The notes under the pieces: model-generated
The model's input: the letters and a program-made list of their open reading frames with translations, nothing else
What the model was told of the DNA's origin: nothing
Database searches by the model: none
Part shown: in pieces, positions 18,401 through 24,387 of the stretch
How positions within the stretch are numbered: the stretch's first letter is position 1
Layout of the letters: each line of letters opens with the position of its first letter
Program-made: the position numbers and the translations under genes
Source: a virus
Direction: 5' to 3' (one strand)
DNA length: 24,387 bases
IMG/VR virus record: IMGVR_UViG_3300037847_002682
Location: 1 to 24,387 of that record

Positions 18401-21400
18401 AAATTTTCAACAAGGTAAACTAACAGCGCAGGCAAAAGCACAATTAAAGCCGCCAAAAGGTAAAAAGCCGCCACCATTACCAAAAAGAGCTAAAAAGTCT
18501 ATATCAAAAGCAGAATTGCAAAAAACAAAAACTAAATTAAATGCGTTAAAAGCTGGTGAAGTTGAAAATAGTATGGCTGTAAAAGAAGCTTTGCCTAACA
18601 TGATTAATGCTCAGGTTAATAACTTAGCCGCTAGATTTGATTCTGAAACTAAGCTTGACTTTATATCTGATGTATATTTAAAAATAACATCACCTAACAA
18701 AGCTGGTAAAGTTGTTGATTTAGCTTATGATGGAAGAGGAACTGTTTATGGTTTTATAAATGGTAGAATAAGAAAAAGAATATTAGATGTACTTGCTGAA
18801 GATAGAAAAAGAGTTGATCCATTATATGTAAATCAAATAGAAGGTGATGCTGTAACTAGACTTGAAAAAGAAATAGTAGAAGATGTTCCAACACTTCCGC
18901 AAGATAAAACAGAATTTAATATTGAAAAATCTTTTACACCTGAACAAATACAAGACATTGATAAAGAATTATTAACTATAGCGAGAGTATTTACGGCACA
19001 AGTTACAGATTTAACATTAAATAAAAAGACTTCAGATTTTATAAGAGAGTTTAGAAAAAGAGCTGCAAAATCACAAGCTGTAACATTAATTAAAAATTCA
19101 GTAAAAACAGGTAGATCTGTAGATCCTACTAAGTTTTTAAATTTAAAAGGTGCTATAGTAGCAGGTACAACAACTACATATTTACAAGGTAAAGATACTA
19201 AAGGTAGAGTATTAGGTGGTTATCCTGAAGTTATTGAAAAATCTGTAGGTGGTCAATATGTTGATGGAACTTTTCAACCTAAGTTTGTTAAGTTTCCAGA
19301 ATGGGTTGGTAAAAAAATTGATAGAGAAAAAACAAGTACAGATAGCGCAGGAAGAACAGCTGGTCATGATTTAGTAAGAAGAGTTAAAAAACCTGCTAAT
19401 GCTATAACTGATCAACAGTTTATTGAAAAAAGCTTTACTAATGCAGAAGTTGTTAAAAAAGGTAATACAACAAGAGTTGTAGCAATTGATAAAAGTAAAC
19501 CTATAAAACCTGTATCACAAAATTCAATTGATTCACCAATAACACAATTAGCTACTGAGGTATTATTAAGTAGATTTACCACGAAGCTTAATGAAACTAA
19601 TAACGAAATATCTGACGCTTTTGAATTTGCACAAGAAATGAAAGACCAAATATTAGCAGAAAATTATATTGCTAATATTACAATGCAAGCTGAGCAAGGT
19701 GGTGTTAAAAAGAGTATAGCTCGAAATAAATTTACTTTTAATCAAGCTGCTACTGCAGTGGTAAAAGCAATTCAAGCTAGTGATATACAAACCGTTTTAA
19801 ATGAAAATGAAATAGCGGTTAATATTACGCTTGCAGATAGAATGATAGTTACACCTGCAGAGTTAAATAAAGTTACAGGTTATTTTTCTGATGGTAGAAT
19901 AATACCTTCACTAGGTGGTTTTGTAAGAAATATATACGATCAAGGTATTATCGGCGATCGTATTAAAGATTATGTTAACAAAGTAAAAACAGATCCAATA
20001 ATACAAGATGTATTAAATAAAGCTAATTTAAAATTTGATTTTGCTATTACAAATAAAAGCAGCAAAGTAACAAAAGAAATGCTAGACGATCATGCTAAAG
20101 GCATGAATGCGATAAGACAAGCACTTGGTGTTTCAATTGCAAAAATTTTAGAAGATGGGTCTGGCGCAAAATTATATGGTTATTCCAATAGAGTTTTAGA
20201 CGCTGCTAAGCAAAAATCAGATACAGGAAAACCTGCTCCTTATTATAATGATTTTATTAAAGGCAAAGCGACACAAGATGTACAAGTGCCTGGTGTTGAA
20301 TTAGGTGATGTAAGAATCATGAATTCTCAAACAGGTGTAATGAAAAAAGTTGGAGCTATATTACAAAATAGTGAATTAACACAAGACGAAAAATCTATTT
20401 TACCTCAAGAATTAGTTAATGAAATAAAAGCTGCAAATACTGCGAATATAGGTCTTGCTAAATTTATTGCTAATACTGTTAGAAATCTTTATCTTGATGG
20501 TAAAATTAGTGCTGTAAATGTTATTGCTTTTTATCAACAACAAACTAGTGCAGATAAAGGGTTAAGAGGGTTAAGTACATTTAATTATTTTACAGCGGTT
20601 GGTAATATAGATCAAGGTAAACAAAAGGGTGAGCATTTAGATGCAAACCAGATAACCATGTACAACATAATGAAAGCTACTCTTGATCCATCTATTGCTG
20701 ATATACAATTTGAAAGTGCAATTGATGAAGCACTTATGTTTCATGATCAATGGTTAAATAATAGAAGTGACTTAGATATAATTGATATAGCTGGAAGAAC
20801 TGTTGATGCTGCAGAATTAAGAATGCTTATTGATGCGGAAGGAGTAAATAATATTTTTACTATAGATGGTATACCCGCTATTGAAGTTATTCCTGATAGA
20901 ATAAAAGCTTTTAACGTAAGAAAAGAAGCTAGAAAAAGTATAAAAGATGGACAACTACCTAAGCCAAAGAAAAGTTTAGCTAGACCAAAAAATTTAAACC
21001 AAGAAATAAATCAAATGATATTCAGGCAAAAAGGTGTAAGACCTGAAACAACTTATTCTGCGGTTGTTGCTAGAAAACAAGGAGCAGGTAAAGGTAGATT
21101 TGATTTCTTTTTACCAGCTACAGCTGAAGACTTTAGAGGTTTAACATCTTATACATTTGCTGGTAAAGGCAAACAAGGTGAAGCAGATCAAAAGTTTTTT
21201 GAAGATAACTTAATTACACCATATGTAAGAGGTGTGTCTGCTATGGAGGTTGCAAGGCAAGCTTTTAAGAATGATTATAAAACATTGCTACGAGAGCTGC
21301 CAAATGTAAAGAAAGTACTCAATAAAACAATACCAGGAAGCGATTTTACGCACGATCAAGCAGTTAGAGTATACTTATATACTAAATCTGGTTTTGATGT

Positions 21401-23198
21401 CCCAGGTGTGTCCAAACGAGATCTTAAATTTTTGAATAATTATGTAGCAAATGACCCTGAATTAAAATCATTTGCAGATACATTACAAGATATTAGTAAA
21501 AGAGAAAGCTGGGTTGAGCCTAATGAGTTTTGGGATTCAGGAAGTATACTAAAAGATATTAATGATATAGACCAAACATTATCAAGAAAAGAATATTTAG
21601 CAGAGTTTATTGAAAATGTAGATCAAATATTTGATCAAAAAACATTTAATAAGATAGAAGCGTTATATGGTCCTAGACATGTTGAAGCATTAAAAGATAT
21701 TATACGAAGAATGAAGTCTGGTAGTAATAGACCTCCAGCTACAGGTGATAGATTAACTACAGCATGGCTAAACTGGGTAAACAATTCAGTTGGTACTATA
21801 ATGTTCTTTAACAGGAGATCAGCGTTATTACAGATGATTTCATTTGCTAACTTTACAAACTGGTCAGATAATAACCCATTAAAAGCAGCACAAGCATTCG
21901 CTAATCAACCGCAATATTGGAAAGCATGGGTAGAAATATTTAATTCACCTAAACTAAAACAAAGAAGAGGCGGATTAAAATCAGATGTACAAGAACAAGA
22001 GATAGCTAATCAAGCTAAGAATTCACCAAACAAAATGCAGGCTGTTACATCTTATTTATTAAAAATAGGTTTTACACCTACACAAATAGCAGATAATGTT
22101 GCTATTGCAACTGGTGGTGCTACATTTTTAATTAATAGAACAAAAACATATCAAAAACAAGGATTAAATTATGAGGAGGCTAGAGCAAAAGCTTTTGCAG
22201 ATTTTACTAAAGTATCTGATGAAACGCAGCAATCTGGTGATCCAATGTTAATATCCAAACAACAATCTGGTTATTTAGGTAGATTTATACTGTCATTTCA
22301 AAATACACCAATGCAGTATACTCGATTAATGAAAAAAGCTGGACAAGATATAATAAATAGAAGAGGTGATTTTAAAACTAATTTATCTAAGATTATATAT
22401 TATGGCTTTGTTCAAAACTTAATATTCGCTACGTTACAAAATGCGTTATTTGCTTTACTAGATCAATTTGATCCTGATGATGATGAAGAAGGATACGAAA
22501 GACTTATAGATAAGAAAACAGAAAGAATTGCTAATAGTATGGTAGATACAATACTTAGAGGTAGTGGTTTAGCAGGTGCAGTAGTTTCAACTCTTAAAAA
22601 TAGTATTTTAAGATTTATGAAAGAAGAAGAAAAAGGATTCACTGCAGATCATGCTTATACTATATTAGAACTTGCAAATGTATCACCCCCTATGGGATCT
22701 AAACTTAGAAAAGTCTATGGTGCAATACAAACTAATAGGTTTGATAAAGATGTTATTGAAGCGAGAGGCTGGGAAGCTACAAAAGATGGTAGATTAAATT
22801 TATCACCTAATTATAAAATATTAGGTAATTTAGCATCAGCGGGTGTAAACTTACCTTTAGATAGAGCAATAGCTGAGGTTGAAGCAATAAGTGAAGCTTT
22901 GAATTCTGATAATACAGCAATGCAAAGATTAGCATTAGCATTAGGTTGGAGAACGTGGGATGTTAATATTAAAAATGAAGATCACGAAAAAATTAAAGTT
23001 GATGCTAAAGAAAAAAGAAAAGAAGAAGGAAAGATTAAAGCAGCTGAAACTAGAAAGTTAAATAAAGAAAATTTAGTTTATGTAGCTAGAGAATTAAGAA
23101 AAAATAACCCAAAAGAATATAAAAAATTAGAACAATTAAGAGGTAAAGAAAGAACAGACTACGTTAATAAATATTTAAAAGATAATCCAAAACAATAA
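15408..23198 (+). CDS. Giant multidomain internal virion protein with zincin and sigma-like segments
   Basis: 2596 residues, probably ejected with the genome, in the T7 gp16 slot. Parts by residue: 1-150, a short ordered start (MTIYYNADGAEFTM) then a Lys/Glu-rich coiled coil; ~325-350 and ~452-490, hydrophobic Gly/Ala stretches (HVVGGLAFQVAGAVLTGGGT) that may enter membranes; ~820-940, a zinc metalloprotease-like domain with H872-E-L-L-H876 and a candidate third ligand E934 in LDEYFTAFSD; 1012-1032, a Lys/Pro linker (KPPKGKKPPPLPKR); ~1062-1140, a sigma-factor region-2-like segment with YDGRG (1107) and RIRKRILDVL (1120-1129); ~1890-2340, a conserved block with FDFFLPATAEDF, NRRSALLQMISFANF (2135) and GRFILSFQNTPMQY (2291), resembling phage polyvalent-protein C-terminal regions I recall; and a Lys-rich tail. 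No lytic transglycosylase or RNA polymerase active-site motif was found. Structural/ejection role likely, individual activities inferred. Confidence 0.7.
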   Translation: MTIYYNADGAEFTMDVIQDLADQAGVTPDRYIADNNLTTEFVPPKKELPFDPKRVFGSGSPSAQKPIQEKELPPDVFKIKKEEEEKVNKEEEEFLKKEAEKNNFLFTTPEEKAKVIKEIKGGSKKDVEEKYAQLNTSFSETADETSEAFIHANYDSLKLAKAGINKKEFAGFVNTSERYKAIKENLKNGVYKPKTNVYSDDDEKALYEDDLNDLLNDYIAAEDKKLNEKRALEHFSQGKTKNTFETFNLGDGKKEQLFTPEQIINQVYSDTDTFKKVTQFDYKAITDYQADQFKNLTAFNKRTKDKLREEYIARRDGKAARIIDPVVNLIEGGFEGGRDMLLFLGDTVGIFGLDSWAKANRLRIDQRQKASVDQMDYMTFSGKSTTLTSDVGDIKAGTKVGMDEDGQIYDLDNGALITSFIDAGAYRSIAQQITNKGEKDWDFSMHGGATKFGHVVGGLAFQVAGAVLTGGGTTLASGTAIAGRVGSVLSKSKTAANVLKVAGKNKQIIDATLFQSAYGAMNGNENTLKAAYNAGLTDEEADKLAAQASTNMAILYGLTGPLAPKVPAMKAMDDFFAKTKSFDKIVNAYKKGGFAASQQETTNIFKELVKSVKPTKEGTAVFTREGVKETVQENVQQAGEFLWVNKSVNEMAGQKIVKDEYSLKDIIETSILSFGAGGLVSRFGNLNNLGYNNNALKDLYTLSKQPKSVKNRLDIAVETGKISRKKADQIINDMSSVRQSIQNNTIPKYIFDNDPDGYVKIANLQARQNELNKIKKNYGSLTDPRIEKELTSIEEQINTLAENANKKVLQKDVEIAQKFADVTVFKNAKEAEAAGVTDLDSETEGIFQDDTGKIYINEEVAAKSPEITVATHELLHKILKKQFNVNNLPTQEQTKVLEEFKDLLREANLFDAVDERIQQYKEEGFDVEGVNLDEYFTAFSDILDANIKAGFSIESLRQNKSLTGKLRKWVENILANFGLSKKFKKGEDVWDFIIDYQQNFQQGKLTAQAKAQLKPPKGKKPPPLPKRAKKSISKAELQKTKTKLNALKAGEVENSMAVKEALPNMINAQVNNLAARFDSETKLDFISDVYLKITSPNKAGKVVDLAYDGRGTVYGFINGRIRKRILDVLAEDRKRVDPLYVNQIEGDAVTRLEKEIVEDVPTLPQDKTEFNIEKSFTPEQIQDIDKELLTIARVFTAQVTDLTLNKKTSDFIREFRKRAAKSQAVTLIKNSVKTGRSVDPTKFLNLKGAIVAGTTTTYLQGKDTKGRVLGGYPEVIEKSVGGQYVDGTFQPKFVKFPEWVGKKIDREKTSTDSAGRTAGHDLVRRVKKPANAITDQQFIEKSFTNAEVVKKGNTTRVVAIDKSKPIKPVSQNSIDSPITQLATEVLLSRFTTKLNETNNEISDAFEFAQEMKDQILAENYIANITMQAEQGGVKKSIARNKFTFNQAATAVVKAIQASDIQTVLNENEIAVNITLADRMIVTPAELNKVTGYFSDGRIIPSLGGFVRNIYDQGIIGDRIKDYVNKVKTDPIIQDVLNKANLKFDFAITNKSSKVTKEMLDDHAKGMNAIRQALGVSIAKILEDGSGAKLYGYSNRVLDAAKQKSDTGKPAPYYNDFIKGKATQDVQVPGVELGDVRIMNSQTGVMKKVGAILQNSELTQDEKSILPQELVNEIKAANTANIGLAKFIANTVRNLYLDGKISAVNVIAFYQQQTSADKGLRGLSTFNYFTAVGNIDQGKQKGEHLDANQITMYNIMKATLDPSIADIQFESAIDEALMFHDQWLNNRSDLDIIDIAGRTVDAAELRMLIDAEGVNNIFTIDGIPAIEVIPDRIKAFNVRKEARKSIKDGQLPKPKKSLARPKNLNQEINQMIFRQKGVRPETTYSAVVARKQGAGKGRFDFFLPATAEDFRGLTSYTFAGKGKQGEADQKFFEDNLITPYVRGVSAMEVARQAFKNDYKTLLRELPNVKKVLNKTIPGSDFTHDQAVRVYLYTKSGFDVPGVSKRDLKFLNNYVANDPELKSFADTLQDISKRESWVEPNEFWDSGSILKDINDIDQTLSRKEYLAEFIENVDQIFDQKTFNKIEALYGPRHVEALKDIIRRMKSGSNRPPATGDRLTTAWLNWVNNSVGTIMFFNRRSALLQMISFANFTNWSDNNPLKAAQAFANQPQYWKAWVEIFNSPKLKQRRGGLKSDVQEQEIANQAKNSPNKMQAVTSYLLKIGFTPTQIADNVAIATGGATFLINRTKTYQKQGLNYEEARAKAFADFTKVSDETQQSGDPMLISKQQSGYLGRFILSFQNTPMQYTRLMKKAGQDIINRRGDFKTNLSKIIYYGFVQNLIFATLQNALFALLDQFDPDDDEEGYERLIDKKTERIANSMVDTILRGSGLAGAVVSTLKNSILRFMKEEEKGFTADHAYTILELANVSPPMGSKLRKVYGAIQTNRFDKDVIEARGWEATKDGRLNLSPNYKILGNLASAGVNLPLDRAIAEVEAISEALNSDNTAMQRLALALGWRTWDVNIKNEDHEKIKVDAKEKRKEEGKIKAAETRKLNKENLVYVARELRKNNPKEYKKLEQLRGKERTDYVNKYLKDNPKQ

Positions 23199-23200
23199 TT

Positions 23201-23302
23201 ATGCCGTATGTAAGCGCAGCTCAACGTAAAGCAGTTTGGGCATCAAAAAACGAACAAAAACAAAAAAAGAAAAGAAAAGCTAACCGTAAAAAAAGAAAAT
23301 AA
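23201..23302 (+). CDS. Very small basic protein (33 aa)
   Basis: MPYVSAAQRKAVWASKNEQ, then a tail of almost pure Lys/Arg (14 of 33 residues are basic, one acidic). The PYVSAAQRKAV start resembles short phage proteins beginning P-x-x-S-x-A-Q-R. It starts 2 bp after the giant gene stop (TAATTATG) and ends 2 bp before the next start with the same spacing, which argues for real translated genes in a coupled row. The composition suggests nucleic-acid binding, but no function is known to me. Confidence 0.6.
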   Translation: MPYVSAAQRKAVWASKNEQKQKKKRKANRKKRK

Positions 23303-23304
23303 TT

Positions 23305-23442
23305 ATGGCAAAAGACGCATGTTATAAAAAAGTAAAGGCAAGGTACAAAGTATTTCCTTCTGCATACGCTAGCGGGGCTATTGCAAAATGCAGAAAAGTG
23401 GGTGCCGCTAATTGGGGTAATAAATCAAAAAAGAAAAAATAA
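23305..23442 (+). CDS. Small basic two-cysteine protein (45 aa), widespread phage family
   Basis: MAKDACYKKVKARYKVFPSA, then YASGAIAKCRKVGAANWG and a Lys-rich end. I recognise the pattern C-YKKVKxRYKVxPSAYASG-x-x-x-KCRKVGAxNWG as a conserved small protein found in many marine phages; its function is not established to my knowledge. Two cysteines (C6, C29) could bind a metal or form a disulfide. The stop overlaps the next start (TAATG), so translation is probably coupled. The strong family pattern makes the call firm despite the size. Confidence 0.75.
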   Translation: MAKDACYKKVKARYKVFPSAYASGAIAKCRKVGAANWGNKSKKKK

Positions 23443-23624
23443 TGAAAGGCGTACCACATTTTAAAAAAGATGGCACAATCTATAAAGGTGCAACACATAA
23501 AACAGGTAAACAATTAATGTCTGGTAAGAATCATACTAAATCAAGTGTTAACTTATTTCATATTAATGAATTACCTAAAAGATCATTAATGAAAGCTTAT
23601 AAACAAGCAGGCTTATTAAAGTAA
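23442..23624 (+). CDS. Small basic protein (60 aa), MKGVPHF family
   Basis: Starts MKGVPHFKKDGTIYKGATHK, a motif I recall from marine phage genomes (usually followed by GKTHTKxSxxLxH), and here continues SGKNHTKSSVNLFHINELPK. It is rich in Lys and His, with a helical end (RSLMKAYKQAGLLK). TAATG overlaps exist at both ends (23440-23444 and 23622-23626). Function unknown; virion-internal or nucleic-acid-binding roles are compatible with composition. Confidence 0.7.
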   Translation: MKGVPHFKKDGTIYKGATHKTGKQLMSGKNHTKSSVNLFHINELPKRSLMKAYKQAGLLK

Positions 23625-23911
23625 TGGCAGATCCAGTAAAAGGCACAGGTAAAAAACCTAAAGGCAGCAGCAGACGTTTATATACAGACGAAAACCCAAA
23701 AGATACAGTTAGTATTAAATATGCTAGTGTAGCTGATGCTAATGCTACATGCAGAAAGGTTATGGGATCAAGTAAGTCTTTTGCTAGGAAAATACAGATA
23801 TTAACTGTAATGGAACAAAGAGCTAGGTATGGCAAGAAGCCAAGACAGTCTAAGATAGCCACAGCTTGTAAAAATAAATTAAGAAAAAAACATGGCGGTA
23901 AGAAAAACTAA
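23624..23911 (+). CDS. Small basic protein (95 aa), KGTGKKPKGS family
   Basis: N-terminus ADPVKGTGKKPKGSSRRLYT, then DENPKDTVSIKY, a highly conserved entry that I recall from marine phages. The middle is a helical region (SFARKIQILTVMEQRARYG) and the end is Lys-rich. It is strongly basic, with two cysteines and no membrane span. The start overlaps the previous stop by 1 base and the end overlaps the next gene by 20 bp. The annotated function is unknown to me. The helical region could be a DNA-binding or protein-docking helix, but this is speculation. Confidence 0.72.
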   Translation: MADPVKGTGKKPKGSSRRLYTDENPKDTVSIKYASVADANATCRKVMGSSKSFARKIQILTVMEQRARYGKKPRQSKIATACKNKLRKKHGGKKN

Positions 23912-24170
23912 AAAAGGAGCTCAGTTAAAACGTTGGTTCAAAGAAAAATGGATTGATGTAAGAACAGGTAAACCTTGCGGTAGACGTAAAGGTGAAAAAA
24001 GAGGTGTGCCTTATTGTAGACCAAGCAAAAGAATATCTAGCAAAACAGTTAAAACAGCAGGTGAAATGTCACCAGCAGAAAAGGCTGCAAAGATAAGAGA
24101 AAAGAAATCATTAGGTCAACCAGCGGGCAAACCAAGAAGAGTTAAAAATGTTAAAAGAAGAAAAAAATAG
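23892..24170 (+). CDS. Small basic Cys-containing protein (92 aa), RWFKExWxDV family
   Basis: Contains LKRWFKEKWIDVRTGKPCGR, then GVPYCRPSKRISSKT and TAGEMSPAEKAAKIREKKS. I recognise this pattern as a small domain widespread in marine phages and some large eukaryotic viruses; it is catalogued as a domain of unknown function, whose number I cannot confirm. The spacing of the two Cys (CGR ... YCRP) could support a metal site or disulfide. It overlaps the preceding gene by 20 bp in the +1 frame and ends with the only TAG stop of the window. The C-terminus is Arg/Lys-rich. Function unknown. Confidence 0.75.
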   Translation: MAVRKTKKGAQLKRWFKEKWIDVRTGKPCGRRKGEKRGVPYCRPSKRISSKTVKTAGEMSPAEKAAKIREKKSLGQPAGKPRRVKNVKRRKK

Positions 24171-24178
24171 GTAATTAC

Positions 24179-24191
24179 ATATAGTATATAA
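24179..24191 (+). promoter_or_regulatory. Candidate promoter-like AT motif before membrane protein gene
   Basis: ATATAGTATATAA, partly palindromic, 11 bp before the start at 24203, in a 32-bp gap that breaks the overlapping run of basic-protein genes. It differs by one base from the motif in the gap before the scaffold gene (3484). Base composition makes chance similarity quite possible. Confidence 0.2.
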
Positions 24192-24202
24192 ACTTAATTG
24201 TT

Positions 24203-24387
24203 ATGGCAAAAAAAATATCAGAAGAAACTGAAGTACAACTTGACTTAAAAACGATCGGGATGATCATTGGTGGGGCTATCGCTTTAGCTGCCACTTATTT
24301 TACTTTAACAGCTGAAATAGAGCTTGCTAAGGAGTTGCCGAAACCAGATATATCAAGAACTGAGTTCGATTTAAAAGACGAATTAAT
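24203..24387 (+). CDS. Small single-span membrane protein, N-terminal part (3' end outside window)
   Basis: 61 codons are visible. A short hydrophilic start (MAKKISEETEVQLDLK) leads into a single hydrophobic segment at about 17-38 (TIGMIIGGAIALAATYFTLT). A charged stretch with ELPKPDISRTEFDLKDEL follows and runs off the window. I recall this start and span in proteins near structural genes of marine phages, but do not know a proven function. A single N-terminal helix followed by a charged domain would fit a spanin, holin-type or superinfection-exclusion protein. The sequence alone does not decide. No Lys-Ser signal cleavage site is obvious, so the helix is probably an anchor. Start ATGGCA after TTGTT, without a Shine-Dalgarno motif. 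Confidence 0.6.
   Translation, partial: MAKKISEETEVQLDLKTIGMIIGGAIALAATYFTLTAEIELAKELPKPDISRTEFDLKDEL

Noticed and set aside
22460-22500. Asp-rich stretch FDPDDDEEGY and other Asp clusters in the giant protein as an RNA polymerase DxDGD active site
   Set aside because: The spacing lacks the DxDGD pattern and there are no surrounding polymerase motifs; it reads as an acidic loop between hydrophobic helices.
23881-23895. Possible slippery heptamer A AAA AAA at the 95-aa/92-aa gene overlap
   Set aside because: The 92-aa gene is in the +1 frame relative to the 95-aa gene, so a -1 slip would not enter it. The overlap is better explained by ordinary translational coupling.

Overview
The window is a compact, AT-rich (about two-thirds A+T by eye), entirely plus-strand virion-structure module of a tailed phage, most likely short-tailed. 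Genes nearly abut: gaps are about 0-66 bp, several starts overlap the previous stop, and no stretch over 300 bases lacks a gene. I see no tRNA, integrase, CRISPR array, insertion sequence or host-type gene. The standard bacterial code fits, since TAA, TGA and TAG all end complete genes. No start I examined has a convincing Shine-Dalgarno motif; most follow A/T-rich sequence in a TTATGGC-like context. That pattern is known from Bacteroidota, so a marine-type flavobacterial host is my inference. Many of these proteins also look to me, from memory and without a search, like families frequent in marine phage sequences.

Layout: 1-1118 is the 3' part of the large terminase. 1111-3480 is the portal, 3514-4785 an acidic scaffold-like protein and 4799-6229 the major capsid protein. 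A strong UUCG-capped terminator follows at 6238-6280. 6295-7083 is an unknown head-region protein, followed by a second hairpin at 7091-7126. 7140-7832 and 7836-8945 are probable head-tail adaptor/connector proteins. 8949-13511 is a very large tail nozzle/stabilisation-like protein. 13541-14212, 14217-15398 and 15408-23198 look like three internal (ejection) virion proteins, the last being a 2596-residue multidomain polyprotein. 23201-24170 holds five tightly coupled small basic protein genes, two of them very short. 24203 to the edge is the start of a small single-span membrane protein.

The order portal, scaffold, capsid, terminator, connector, nozzle, three internal proteins mirrors the T7 plan (genes 8 to 16, with the T-phi terminator just after gene 10), although the sequences are not T7-like by eye. 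There is no tape measure, sheath or tail-tube gene in the run, which supports a podovirus-type virion. The most intriguing feature is the 2596-residue protein. It carries a HELLH zincin protease motif, a proline-rich linker, a segment that reads like sigma-factor region 2, and a conserved C-terminal membrane-active region. If it is ejected with the DNA it could process proteins and engage host RNA polymerase at the start of infection. That is a hypothesis that needs profile or structure searches.
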